This document shows, piece by piece, positions 22,304-33,061 of a stretch of DNA of 64,000 nucleotides. Every line of letters begins with the position of its first letter. The first letter of the stretch is position 1. This DNA is from Diadema setosum (taxonomy: Eukaryota; Echinodermata; Echinoidea; Diadematoida; Diadematidae), in the NCBI GenBank assembly GCA_033980235.1, contig CM067072.1, positions 25,946,192 through 26,010,191 on the forward strand, written 5' to 3'. The position numbers and the translations under genes were made by a program. The notes under the pieces were generated by a model, which worked only from the letters and a program-made list of their open reading frames with translations, did no database searches and was not told the origin of the DNA.

Positions 22304-23330
22304 AATAAACAGTCACCAGCAGCAGGGACTAATCCAGGTAGTTCCCACTTCCGTAGGGCTACAGTTGGACGAGGTGCAGGCATGGTTGCCCTGTTTGCAG
22401 GCAGTGCACACTCGCGCTCCGGAGGGCTGACCCCGGCATGTCTGTCCAAAGTTCCATCAGAGGCCAAAAGGGGTGTCAAGAACACCCATTCCCCTTTTGG
22501 GGATCAAGCAGAAGAGGAAGCGTCGATCTGCTTGTCTGGATGGTGGTTGTGGGCATGCCTCTTCTAAACTGAGGTGGCATGTCTACTATCACTTTCCGCA
22601 TTTCTTAAGTCCCCAGGAGGAGCACACCGCCCCCGAATGGGGAGAGACCCTTGAGAAAAGGGTCAAGAGACTGTGTATGATTGGAGCAGTTCCTGCTGGG
22701 CTCTGACTGCCATGGCCAGTCCATGGTCATCTTACCGGTTATGCCAAAACTGTAACCCCGATGTGACAACTGGCAGTCGACCAGACCACTATTTCCCAAT
22801 TACCGGGGCAGTCCTCAATTTTTGTGACCTGGAGTAGTTTCTGTGCCTGGACTTCGAAGAGGACCCCACTGGCTTTAACAAGGTGTGGGCCACACTATAA
22901 GGTGGCATTAGGGATTCATCCCAAAAAGGCAGCAGTCTACATGCCAGTTGGCGATGACTGTTGGCATGAAAGAGCCAGCAATTCTTGAGGAGGCATGGGA
23001 CCTAGTGGAGACATATTTTAGCCTCATAGATGAAAATAACTCCCTGCCTTGTGTGTGGTGGCAAGTGTCACATCTGCCACGACCACCGCCAGTGACATCG
23101 TGATGGAGTTGAGACTTCAAGAATTTGAAAGAAGGATGGCTGCATCACTAAGCCAGAATCTTCATGTCAAGGCTAACAGACTACAACAGAGTCTGCAGTT
23201 GCTCAGCAACCTGCCACTTGGGGCTACCGCAGATACGGCCGTGGACATGGTCGTAGTCCCCAAAACCGATGAATGTGTGGACTGCTTAATTGGGAGCAAG
23301 TATTGTCACAAAATTGCCTAGAGTACCCCT
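22304..23330 (+). pseudogene. degenerate retroelement-like sequence
   Basis: GC-richer, frame-broken sequence. Near 22540-22610 a CG.ASSKLRWHVYYHFPHFL reading suggests a zinc-finger-like segment. Near 22955-23035 the text MTVGMKEP...EEAWDLVETY parallels the gag C-terminus of family A. A short ORF at 23049-23321 has a coiled-coil tendency. No complete domain can be named. Confidence 0.4.
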
Positions 23331-23380
23331 CTCGCTGTTATGGATCAGTCCAGGAGTGTGCACTGGAGTGTGTATTGTAC

Positions 23381-23709
23381 TGTAAGGCATAGAGGTTATA
23401 TGTTAAAAGTACATAGGGTCATGCAGTGTGTGTGCCTGACCCAGTGCAGTGTCAGGTCAGTGCAATGTTTAAAAATGTATTCAGTGTGTCCAGAGAAGAG
23501 TAGTAGGAGTCAGTCTGATTCTTCCCACGGTGCTGGAAGCTGCTGCTTAAAAGTCTCCCTGTACTTCGCCATACATATATTGTCGCTGTATACTCCTCTT
23601 GGAGCTGATCAAACACCTTCAGAACGGTATGTATACTGACTGCTGACTCATTTCATGATGTTCTGACTTTAATAAATGCATGTACAAATGTAGTGGGTTG
23701 GGATGTTAC
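23381..23709 (+). repeat. possible solo LTR
   Basis: Starts TGTAAGGCATAGAGG, contains TTAATAAATGCATG near 23668 and ends GGGATGTTACA, so it has TG...CA-style ends and a polyadenylation motif in the right place. No matching second copy or clear target duplication was found, so this is tentative. Confidence 0.25.
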
Positions 23710-24353
23710 AATCCACGCACTCTGTGCATGCAACAAGTCCAACAAAATTGTGAACCAGGACCTTCGTCATCAACAAGCAGTAAGAAGGAAGCTTTGACAC
23801 CAAGAAAAATGAAACTGAGAAAGAGACTGGAATTTGTTTCAAAGTCAAAGGCTACAAAGGTGCAAGAATATCGCTCAAAAATCAGGAAACTAAGGAAGCA
23901 ATTAGGAATACCAAATCGTATTGTGAACCAGGCAGTGAAAAGATAACAAAGTCATGTAGTTGCAAGGGATAAAACAATTCGAGAACTAAGAAAGAAACTT
24001 AGTAATTTGTTGGCCAAAGAGCTAGCAGATCTGAAGGCAGAAATAATCAAAATCAGGAGGGTGAAGAGGAAAATATTTACCAGGAGAGCAAAGAATGATA
24101 TTTCAATTCGGCAATACAGGAAAATTAACCAAATGCTGAAAGAGAGAAATAAGGAAGTAAGAGTTCCCAGGAGTTTGACTATGTTCTTCTTTAAGGAGAT
24201 GTCAGAAGAACAAGGAAATCTGATGCAGTCTAAAGTAGACAATAAGACCTAAGCATTCTTCTAGGGCAAGAATGATGGTTTATGACTGTATCATCAATAA
24301 GGTACCAACAGCAAATGTCTCTGTTGTCCTTACTAAAGTGCTTAAGTGAGCTG
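23683..24353 (+). pseudogene. basic coiled-coil pseudogene, 5' part
   Basis: Reads through Lys/Arg-rich coiled-coil segments (PRKMKLRKRLEFVSKSKATK, YRSKIRKLRKQLG). An in-frame TAA at 23944-23946 interrupts it, after which the same frame continues (IRELRKKLSNLLAKELADLK) to 24252. A one-base frameshift leads to SSRARMMVYDCIINKVPTAN, and the text is then cut by the Harbinger element. It continues beyond that element at 28978. The style resembles uncharacterised repeat-associated proteins of marine invertebrates. I do not assign a function. Confidence 0.55.
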
Positions 24354-24369
24354 GGCCCCGTCTTATAAA

Positions 24370-24485
24370 GACCTGTGATAGAAATCAATCACAATCTCTT
24401 GAAAGCTGAGATCAATCACAACCTGTGATTGATCTCAGCTTTCCGTCTTACAAAAATCAATCGCAGGTTGCGATTGATTTTTTAC
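24370..24485. repeat. left subterminal repeat cluster of the Harbinger element
   Basis: Alternating copies of AATCAATCACAA, its complement TTGTGATTGAT and TCAATCGCAGGTTGCGATTGA lie within 115 bp. The matching cluster at the right end is at 28780-28960. Such motif arrays usually bind transposase; this is inferred from position. Confidence 0.65.
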
Positions 24486-25711
24486 CATTTTTATTAATTG
24501 AATAACACTGAAAGAGGCTAAGTCACGTGACAATGTTGCTGTCGTCTGTTTACCCAAATCTACTGTGTGATTTCATGCGGATCGACCCGAGTAAGTATCT
24601 CTATGAAAGTACCTATATTTTGATGATAACAGGGTAATATATTTAGAAGGTAGTAATTTTCATAAGGAGATTGTGTCCCTTTTCATGCTGATGAACTTTG
24701 AGCATTGTAATTGATCTCGATATGATTGAATTTAGGTTAAAAACGATACTAGTACTCTGTTGCCCGCGCCGCATGCCGCGGTACGGTGTTTCTACTGACC
24801 CGGCGCTGGGAGTTTCGGCGGCGATAGTCATGATACTAGTAGTAGTAGTACTAGTATCACTCGGCTTGCGCTTGGCGAGCCCTTGCAAAATCATACGAGG
24901 ATTTTTTTTTTTTTTCGTGATGACTCTGTTAAACTAGATGCAGTCTTCTCTTGTCAAATTAAAGGGCATGAATAGTAATGTAGAGCTATCTAAATGAACA
25001 TTGGCATTGCTGATTCTGTTAGCCTAATGTTAAATCAAATATCCACCCAGCTACTGTACCAGCCAGTGCCAGCCAGCCAGCATGCAGCAGTTATCGTTAG
25101 TTATGTTAGTACTACTGCTAATCTAACGTTAGACCATATTTTACGCGAATGTTAGTAGATTTCTAACGGCTGTTACATTTAACTGTTACTTATCTTTAAC
25201 AGTCTTTATTCTAGATCTAGAGGAGAGAGATCTAAAAAGCTTAGTCTACTCAAAAATAGGCAGAGGTCGAGACGACGCGAGTTATATTGGATAACAAATT
25301 TTAACATTCCCAGTTCATACAAAGATCATACACCAAGATTTTTGCTTGTTAAGTTGTAGTTTGCATAAATTCTATAATGGAGTTTTTTGTGCAGTACACT
25401 GCAGTCCTGACTCCAGCTGCCTTTGTGATACTTTGACTTGTACCGCGTTCGGTGTACATACACGTACAACCAAACAATTTAACTTCGTATTACATCTAGA
25501 ATACTATTTTTACTAGTATTGGGTATTAAATGACAAGATTCAGTCATGGTCTTGGAGAGGATTGACATGCTAATATTCCCTCCCACCTATGAAAAATTAC
25601 TAATTGAGGCTCCCTAATTGGTACTTCTGATCAGATTTGTGGCAGATTTGTTTCTGTTGATTTACTGATGAGTGAAGTCACACTAATTTTGTCTATAAAC
25701 TTACAAAATCG

Positions 25712-25978
25712 TTGTTTACTGGAGGCTGCCATTTTCGCATCGAGCAGATGAATGTTTGGTTGCGAAATTTTGTTCTAACAGAAGCTGGCACTCTTTCTGT
25801 ATCTAGCCACAGAATTTCCAATCGGAAATTGAGAAAATACATTACTACCCTAGGACCAGACTATTATAACATTTACCAGTACTTGACCGAAAGATCAGTC
25901 TGTATCTTGTCGTCGGGGATATGTTCCGCGGAGACGTCTGGCTTCACGTATCCCCTCCCATACGGAGGAGAGCTGTAA
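25712..25978 (+). other. unassigned open segment inside the Harbinger element
   Basis: An 88-codon frame (TLGPDYYNIYQYLTERSVCI near 25850) of unclear coding status. Its end (25885-25975) closely resembles the reverse complement of 49115-49229, so at least that part belongs to a dispersed repeat. Confidence 0.3.
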
Positions 25979-26705
25979 AATGTCTGAACATTTATCTGCT
26001 AGACCATGCTTGAATGGATATACTGTATAGACTTTTAGGCTTAATTGAATTTTTAAGTTATTAAAGTGAGTGATCAATGTAAAGATTCTAAGTCACAAGA
26101 AGACAATGAGGTTGGAGTATGATGTTAAAGATGATGAATACTTTGTGAACACTTTTTTTTTTTGGAAAAATGTCACAAAAAATAAATCATTTGAATGAAA
26201 GATAGAAAAATTGCACATAAATGTCCAGTAATTATTGTCTTTCCAAGATTAAAATCATGATCATTTTTGCTGATAGTTCCCCATTTACAATTACTTTTGA
26301 GAAAATAATAAAATTTGGGGATGTAATGATATTTTTCTTTTAATCTTTAGAAACTACCAGTATTTGCTTATACAATTGTATAACCATAAACATGACTCAA
26401 TTTAAGTTATACATCTTAAAGCATAGTGACAAAATATGAAGTTTCAATCCATTCATCAAATTTTTATAAGAATATTTGTTTACACAATTCAGTATTTCGT
26501 ACCTTTGTACCACCTTTTTTCACTCAATATGTCTATGATGATACAAAATTACAGAGAACATTATTACTACATTTTATGAATACTGTAGGTTTTGTTCAAT
26601 TAACATTACTTACATCATGATAATTGTTCATTAATCTTTTTTGTTCATGACTTTTGTTCCTTTCGATTTTCAGCATTCCATAAAGCTTTACTGACATTTC
26701 TGAAA

Positions 26706-27332
26706 ATGGTGAGTATTTCTCAAAATGGTGAGTGCTGGAAAGACAATAATAATGTTAACATTACTGCAGATGGGTTGTATAACCCATAGATTGGAAATTT
26801 AGTGTAGCTGTAATGTAAGTAATGACAGTGACTTTACCATAACAGTCGGTTGACCTCAGGAAAACACCTGAACAGCAGCAGGTTTATAGGAAAGTGCAAT
26901 TATTCACACAAGCACACACACAAACACATACTCATACAAAAGCTCTCAAACCTTAGTATGGTTAAAATTGCTCTCATGACAGTAACCTAGAAACCACACT
27001 GCACTCACACTCAGAATGAGCACATGAATTTTCATGTAATCCAGACAAGACAGCCTTATACCTGTAGTAATGACTGTAATTGTAAGGAGAACCATGAATA
27101 TATTTATCTATGTGTGTATTGCACATACTGGCCATTGCAATTATTATTACTTTTTTTTTACAAGTTGAAAAATGCTTGAAAAATCTTACTCATTGCTTGT
27201 GTTCATTTCTTGTTCGTGTTGTAATTTCAGGGTAGGAATCAAAACTGGTCTGATGACGAGATCACGGTCATGTGTGATTTTGTTAAGAATCACAGAGAGA
27301 AGCTCTTCAGGAAGGCAGGACATTGTGCATAA
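26706..27332 (+). pseudogene. Harbinger Myb/SANT-like protein, N-terminal two exons
   Basis: The ATG at 26706-26708 is followed directly by donor GTGAGT. The acceptor at 27230 joins it to an exon encoding GRNQNWSDDEITVMCDFVKN then HREKLFRK, the tryptophan-containing first helix of the Myb/SANT-like DNA-binding domain of Harbinger accessory proteins (NAIF1-like). A stop at 27330-27332 after 34 residues truncates the domain. In active elements this protein helps deliver the transposase to the nucleus and to DNA. Confidence 0.6.
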
Positions 27333-27926
27333 CCGGTATGAAAGATAATTATTTTTCATGTTTGTTTAAGTTGTAACAGGTAACAAACACCTCAAAACCA
27401 GGTTCATGAAGATGGGTATACGCAAAGTGTAAGTGTAACATTTGTGACAAGTTTTCAGAAATGCTACTAACATTGATGTGAATAAACCGCTGCCATACTA
27501 ACGGTGCTGTACATTATTTTTTTCTTTTTATGATTCAGTTTTTCACTTTTTTGATGGAATGATAGTAAAGCATAGAAATGTTAAGAACAGCAGAAATTTA
27601 TGTTCACTAAATAGCTGAAAATGTTGTGATTTAGGAAAACAAAAAAAGAATCTAGCAGTTAGCAATATAATGGCAGAGCAATGATTTAAAGGAAATTATG
27701 TCTACAGGCACATCGAACGGAGATTTTGAAAAGGCTTTCGGCTTCATGGATCATGGAATGGATGCTTTCAAGTTACAGTACAGCCAATAGAGAACTCCAA
27801 CTCAAACCACTAATGCACCGTATGAGAACGTATTGTCAGCAGCATACAGCAGCATGCTTAGCTTGGGTTTGGCAGATACACTGCTGAGCCTAACTTAGTG
27901 TGAAGAGTAAAAATAAATGTACTCAC

Positions 27927-28533
27927 TGTCTCTCTCATGTCACAAAGAGCCTTCGTGACATGGTGGATAGTTTTGGATGCGGTGTACCTATCCACACCAT
28001 GGGTTGTTGCTGTGTCATCGAGCACTGCACCGGTGGCAAAAAAATTAAGCGCAACAAAAACTTGAAGAGTTCGTTCACAAAAACTGATAAGTCCATTTTT
28101 GAAGATTTTAAAGTATGGTCTCTGTCATAAAGTACAAAATAATACCTTTTAAATGATAATTATATTGGTCACTACATATAAAGGCACATTTTTGAAGTTA
28201 TGGTCAAAAGAAGCAAAAAATATTCTTATTATTCTCTTTATTTTTCTTGACCTTTAATGGCAAATATCTCCATTTGGCAAATATGGACTTATCGGTTTTT
28301 GCAAACAAACTCTTCACTTGTAGGCTGGTCGGAAGTGCTCGATTCCTCTTTGTTACATGACCGACACTTGGCTCAATCATTTCAATAAGCCTTATGCATC
28401 CTTCCCTCGTAAATCGATACTTCCATATGATGTCACTGTCTGGTAATTCCAGTGGTTGGGACCGATCCCTGAATACCCTTGGGATTCTCCTTCTCCCGTC
28501 TGCCTCAGCAGCTAATATGAGTATGGCAGTCAT
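27927..28533 (-). pseudogene. HARBI1-like Harbinger transposase, N-terminal part, split by a MITE
   Basis: Read on the minus strand from ATG at 28533 (MTAILILAAEADGRRRIPRV), followed by the helical N-terminal region YRFTREGCIRLIEMIEPSVG. The frame is interrupted by the insertion at 28064-28315. On the far side it resumes as FVALNFFATGAVLDDTA and ASKTIHHVTKALCDM, the helix-turn-helix segment preceding the DDE nuclease in HARBI1/PIF transposases. It ends at a donor GTGAGT (27926-27921). Removing the insert and one ACTT copy restores an uninterrupted frame. Downstream DDE exons were not found. Confidence 0.8.
28064..28315 (-). repeat. GAAGAG-ended MITE, copy 2, inserted in the transposase
   Basis: A 252-bp copy in the opposite orientation to the copies at 5099 and 35473, with the same inverted ends and ACTT on both sides (28060-28063 and 28316-28319). 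It interrupts the HARBI1-like reading frame, so it inserted after the Harbinger copy and inactivated it (or landed in an already dead copy). Confidence 0.88.
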
Positions 28534-28554
28534 GAAGTTTGCCAATTGAAGACC

Positions 28555-28754
28555 TGAATATAAGAACGACCCAAGTCCATCACACAAAATGGCCTCTCCA
28601 CAATTAATGTAATTATTGTCATAATACTATATGTTCAAATTTGTATTATATACAATGTTAAATAGAACATTATTGGACAAATAAAAAAGATATGAAGTTT
28701 TTTTAAGTTTACTCGAAATGGTCTTCCATGGACTTGGGTCGTTCTTATATTCAG
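28555..28754. repeat. 27-bp inverted repeat near the Harbinger right end
   Basis: CTGAATATAAGAACGACCCA... near 28555-28582 is repeated in inverted form near 28727-28754 (ATGGACTTGGGTCGTTCTTA...). The match is exact over about 27 bp around the upstream edge of the transposase exon. Confidence 0.7.
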
Positions 28755-28977
28755 ATACTCAATTGCACAGCAACCAATACCTGTGATTGATTTTCGTAAC
28801 TTGCGATAGATTAAGAATCGATCGCAAGTTATGATCAATTTAGGCCAAAAGTTGTGATCAATTTCAATCACAACTTTTTTATAAGATGGATTTGCAATTA
28901 ATCGCAAAGTTGTGATTGATTTGGGGACTTGCGATCAATTTGGATCGATCACAAGTCTTTATAAGACGGGGGCCCTG

Positions 28978-29078
28978 GATTGGAGGTTGATAGTATGCCT
29001 CAATGCAGTGCTGTTGAATTTATGGCACATGAACTGGAAGCAATCGCAGAGCTGCAGACAGCTGAACTGCTTCTATCC
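28978..29078 (+). pseudogene. basic coiled-coil pseudogene, continuation after Harbinger
   Basis: Reads GLEVDSMPQCSAVEFMAHEL then EAIAELQTAELLLSS and a stop. The frame joins the text ending at 24353 when the Harbinger element and one CTG copy are removed, which supports the assigned insertion boundaries. A TGA lies just before the junction, so the host ORF was already, or is now, broken. Confidence 0.5.
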
Positions 29079-29079
29079 T

Positions 29080-29562
29080 CCTGACTGTCTACTGACTGTC
29101 GCATATCGCAGCACAGTTCACAGTTCAACTGGGTTTTTTCCCAATAATCTAAAGTTGGGAAGGGGGTAAATACCCCACTAAAGGTTATATTGGGGATGAG
29201 ACCCAATTCATTGCCAGTTCAAGACTGTGGTGAAGCTGCATAAGCAGCTAAATAAGGCATTTGAACTTGCTCGCGATCAAATTGGCAAAACTGCACAAAT
29301 GCAAAAAGGATCATGATGTTTGAGTATCGTATAACAAATTTGCAGTGGGCGACCTTGTCTACTGTCTGAACTCTGGTGGAAAAAAAGGACCAAGTCCCCA
29401 ATTAAATCCAGAGAAATAGCAAGGACCTTTTGTTGTGGTTGAAAGATCAATGATTTTCTGTTTGTGATTAGACAGAATAAGTCTCAGCCAAAAGTGGTCC
29501 ACCACAATAGATTGAAACCGTACCTCAGCGATGACTTTGATGACCTCAGCCTGGGTTTCTAA
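29080..29562 (+). pseudogene. Ty3/Gypsy integrase C-terminal remnant
   Basis: Frame-shifted pieces include AYRSTVHSSTGFFPNNLKLG (end of the integrase core), then a KFAVGDLVYCLNSGGKK reading near 29332 and the terminal GPFVVVER ... KVVHHNRLKPY segment near 29420-29520. This corresponds to the GPY/F module of Gypsy integrases. Several stops are present. No LTR was recognised next to it. Confidence 0.78.
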
Positions 29563-29906
29563 AGTACAAGAGCAAGCAATGTCAGGCAAAGACAAGTGAA
29601 CATGGTCTCGAGGTATCCAGACCAAGATGTATAAAGTCTGCAAATTAATGCGGTTACCTTGAGTTCTCCATAACAAATTGTGTTGACTGGAAAACGTACT
29701 GAGAGTAACCAGAAATTTGTCGCAGCTATTGATATTCCGTTTGTTTACATTTTTTTTTTTCTTACAACACACATGTGTATGAGGCTCCTTGCTTACATGT
29801 AGGTCTGGTCACTTCCCCTTGCACTCTCCCTCCTTTTCTTTTCTCTCTCTCTCTCCCCCTAACTCTCCCTCATTCTATGCTTGCTTGAATGATCGCACAT
29901 ACACTA
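29563..29906. other. non-coding stretch
   Basis: Pyrimidine-rich sequence (CTCCCTCCTTTTCTTTTCTC near 29826) and no supportable ORF. Confidence 0.4.
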
Positions 29907-30482
29907 GGGGTGGTATTCTAATAATCTTCCTAAGTTTCTTCCCAAGTCAGAAACTTACGAAGTGCCTAGGAAAGACAGAATTGGTATTCTGAAATTTCTT
30001 CCAAGGCACTTCTTAAAGCAAATTAGGCTATCCTCATCCCCACCCACGTCCTTTCTTAAACCAATACGAAATGCCGTATCATAACGAACCAACCAATGAC
30101 AATCGCATGTTACTATGACGGTAGGGTCAAACACACGTGTGCACGGGATGTCCCCTTTCTCATGCTCACTTCGCACATCAAAGTACATGTTGCATGCATG
30201 AATGACGAGCGCGCCTATCACAGTGTTTTGTAGCTTGCTATTCTTAACAACGTACTTAGGACAGGGATGGGACTTTCTTAGATATTTTAGAATACCAACT
30301 TCTTCCTAAGTCAGAAATTTGCATACTCCCGCCCCCTTCCTAAGTTTTTTCCTAAGTATAGGAAAAAAACTTAGGAACTGACTTAGGAAGAAACTTAAGA
30401 AGATTTTCAGAATACCGCTTAGGAAAAAATCCTTACTCAGGAAGAAATTTCTTCCTATGAAGGATTTCAGAATACCACCCTA
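29907..30482. repeat. hairpin-rich TIR element, GGGTGGTATTCT family
   Basis: Ends GGGGTGGTATTCTAATAATC and its inverted counterpart ...TTTCAGAATACCACCC are flanked by TA. Inside, CTTCCTAAGT / ACTTAGGAAG motifs occur many times in both orientations (29925-30020 and 30240-30475), making nested hairpins. It has no coding capacity. The end sequence resembles Harbinger/ISL2EU-like MITEs (inference). Confidence 0.65.
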
Positions 30483-33061
30483 AGTACCAGTGTCGTGTGC
30501 CGGTCATGCATGCATTTTTTTCCCCCCATCCCTCTGGATGGTCATTTCTGCACACTTTCTTACGTTGTCTCTCGATCAGAGCTACAGCATGTGCCCATTG
30601 TAAATATTTTTAGACTAAAAAATGTTCATCTTATGATTACCCCCTCCCCCCCCCCAAAAAAAAAACAAAAAAAAACAAATACAAAAAAAAACAACTCTAT
30701 TGTTCGACTGGGGTAAAACAAGTGATACTCAGAAAATGTTCAGTTGAAGAGAGTTGCTGTTAAAGTCTAGCCAAAGAGCGTGTGTCATATAGCTCCATGG
30801 TTGGAGTCTGCAAAAGCTGTCCAGCTCCATGAATAAAGCATCACCTTTCCCAATATGATGCGGTCCTCGACGGTCTTCGACGGTCTTCGACACTTGTTCT
30901 CTTTCTGTGTGCTGAGACTCGACTACACTCTGCTACACGTCTTTATATACTGCTCGGCATAACGCTTCCAACAGACAGCATAACAGCATGAATCCATACA
31001 TGTCATGGGCAGAAAAGCAAAAGCACAGGTAGATACTGGACCAGCCAGAGTTAATTATGCCCATTTACATTATAAAGAAGCTAGATTGGCAAGAAAAGCT
31101 ACAGGAAACAGGAAGCAAATTCTCCTCCTCTTCGAACCATGAACTGGACATACTTGGGTCCACCACCCTGCCTACCAAGTACAAGTTTAACCCCCCCTTG
31201 GGCTGCTGCCAAGTAAAAATTTAATGTGCATAGGAAAACGCCATCATAATATGTCCAGAGTCACACAATATGTCCCTATAGCACTCAGGCTCAGCCTCGG
31301 GCAATAAGGTTTAACCCCCCCCCCCCCACTACCAAGTGAACATGTGTTACTTTTTCTATGCACACATATCACTGTGATATGCGCATAGAAAAACACCATC
31401 ATGTGTCTAGACCCACACAGTATGTTCCTCGCTCTCGACTCTCGTCTCATGCAGGCTCAGCCACAGACACTTGCAGGCATTGTGTAGTGCATGCAGCACG
31501 CCAAGCCTATGTTGGACGCAGCATTCCTATCGCATGCATGTGATCCCTGCCGCAGTGCTTAGTAGTGCTCATTTGTGATTAGAAGGACCCGCAAATACAA
31601 TTTGTAATTACTGTATGGAAAGTGTCCCCAAAAAGAGAAAGCAAATATCAGTGAAAGACTTTTTCATACGCACATCATAATACAGTTGGGACTTGAACCG
31701 TGCTGTTCGGAGAGAACACTACAAGATACCTAGAGTGGAAGAGATTGCAGCAGACATGCCAGGAGTGTTGGGTGTTTTCAGTCGCTGATGTCACTGGTAC
31801 AAAATAATGATTGGTATGGGATGCACCACAAGCCTCTTTGTTAATGAAGATATTATTATTATGACATTTATATGTTTGATCCAACAAGCGTATCAGTGTT
31901 GCAATGATATTTAATGAGAATAAGTATTAGTAATATGTTTTAGATTGTTTGAGACATCTGTAAATGTACGTAGTTCAAGTGCGCCAGGTGCATGACCCTC
32001 TGCTACAAGATGCGTGTGACCTCTTCTAAAAATAACTCATGAGGAACACTTTCTCAACAGAGTACTCAAATGCTCCAATTCTGGCACAGTGAAGTACAGT
32101 ACGCTTTAGTTTGCTTTAGAGCGCTCGGACGCAAACCTCTTCAGGACATGGGCCTTAGTCAAGTCACTATACTTTCTTTCAGATTCTCTAATATGAGCGA
32201 CAGCAAATCCCTAGTAATGGCTCTGGACAAGAAGATTAAACTTGCATTGTGAAGCATCTGTCTAGGGCAAGAATGGCATGGCCGTCAATGCAAGCATGCC
32301 ATACAGGAGAGATGAAGTAGCTTCTTTTGATTTGATTATGAATGCTACTGACTATATACATGTATCACTGCAAAGATTTTCATTCAGAATACAGCCTGTT
32401 GGGGAAAACTTGGTTCTCAGACCAGTTAATCACATATGGTTGTAATATCTGGATAATATTCTATCAGGCTATCATTGCTGTTGCTTTTTCACCAAATGTA
32501 GTAACTCTCATAATACACTAACCATAAAGCCCCAATGTGCATACCACAAACTAACTTATCAGCCAGTATGAAAGTACTAGTATTACCACAAGTGCCATAT
32601 GTATTTGTGACTGGAGGATAGTATGGTAGCTGATACCATCAAAAGACTAAAAACTATTCAGGCATGTTAAAGATAAAACAGGAAGATGAAAGTGAGTCTA
32701 GTTGGCATTTCTTCCTAAAGTTTATCACACACACAGAAATGATGACTGGGTTGCAAATATATTATTGCATAAATCTGCCAATTTACAGAGAAGTAGTCCT
32801 GAACATGCAAAGATGCAACACCTTAAGGGACATCACTCTGCGCAGTTCACCTACTTCATGTGACTCTTTGAAAGCTCTTTCCTTCCAGTTTCCATCCATA
32901 CGCCAGCTACCTGAAGCAGGCACTATATCACCATGACAACCAGCATCGCCCAGTCCTCTGACGTAGGGATGCATTTAATCGTCATCCAACAAGGAATGCG
33001 ATCCAGGCATCATCAGCTGAACTATTTCCCGTTGACGTGACAACCAGCAGTGTGCACGATT
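30483..33061. other. non-coding stretch with local repeats
   Basis: No gene is supported. It contains a C10A10 tract at 30646-30665, a short tandem of GACGGTCTTC near 30875 and an imperfect tandem duplication (about 31186-31300 versus 31305-31455, sharing the TTTAACCCCCC block, a GCATAGAAAAAC.CCATCAT segment and a GGCTCAGCC block). Around 32210-32275 the text TCTAGGGCAAGAATG also occurs at 24259, perhaps another fragment of that repeat family. The 3' UTR of the minus-strand LRRC41 homologue begins at 33061. Confidence 0.45.
32974..32979 (-). promoter_or_regulatory. candidate polyadenylation signal of the LRRC41 homologue
   Basis: TTTAAT on + reads ATTAAA on the minus strand, about 85 bases after the stop codon at 33062-33064. 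It is the nearest variant signal I see. A distal signal cannot be excluded. Confidence 0.35.

Larger units (their letters stand above)
24354..28974. mobile_element. 4.6-kb PIF/Harbinger DNA transposon (dead)
   Basis: Inverted ends GGCCCCGTCTTATAAAGAC (left) and GTCTTTATAAGACGGGGGCC (right, one extra base), flanked by CTG on both sides (24351-24353, 28975-28977), a 3-bp duplication as expected for Harbinger. Both subterminal regions carry arrays of ATCAATCACAA / TTGTGATTGAT and CGATCGCAAGTT motifs in both orientations, likely transposase-binding repeats. It encodes a Myb-like start (+ strand) and a HARBI1-like N-terminus (minus strand), the two-gene set of this superfamily. The DDE catalytic part was not found, and a MITE has inserted in the transposase. 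Confidence 0.85.
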
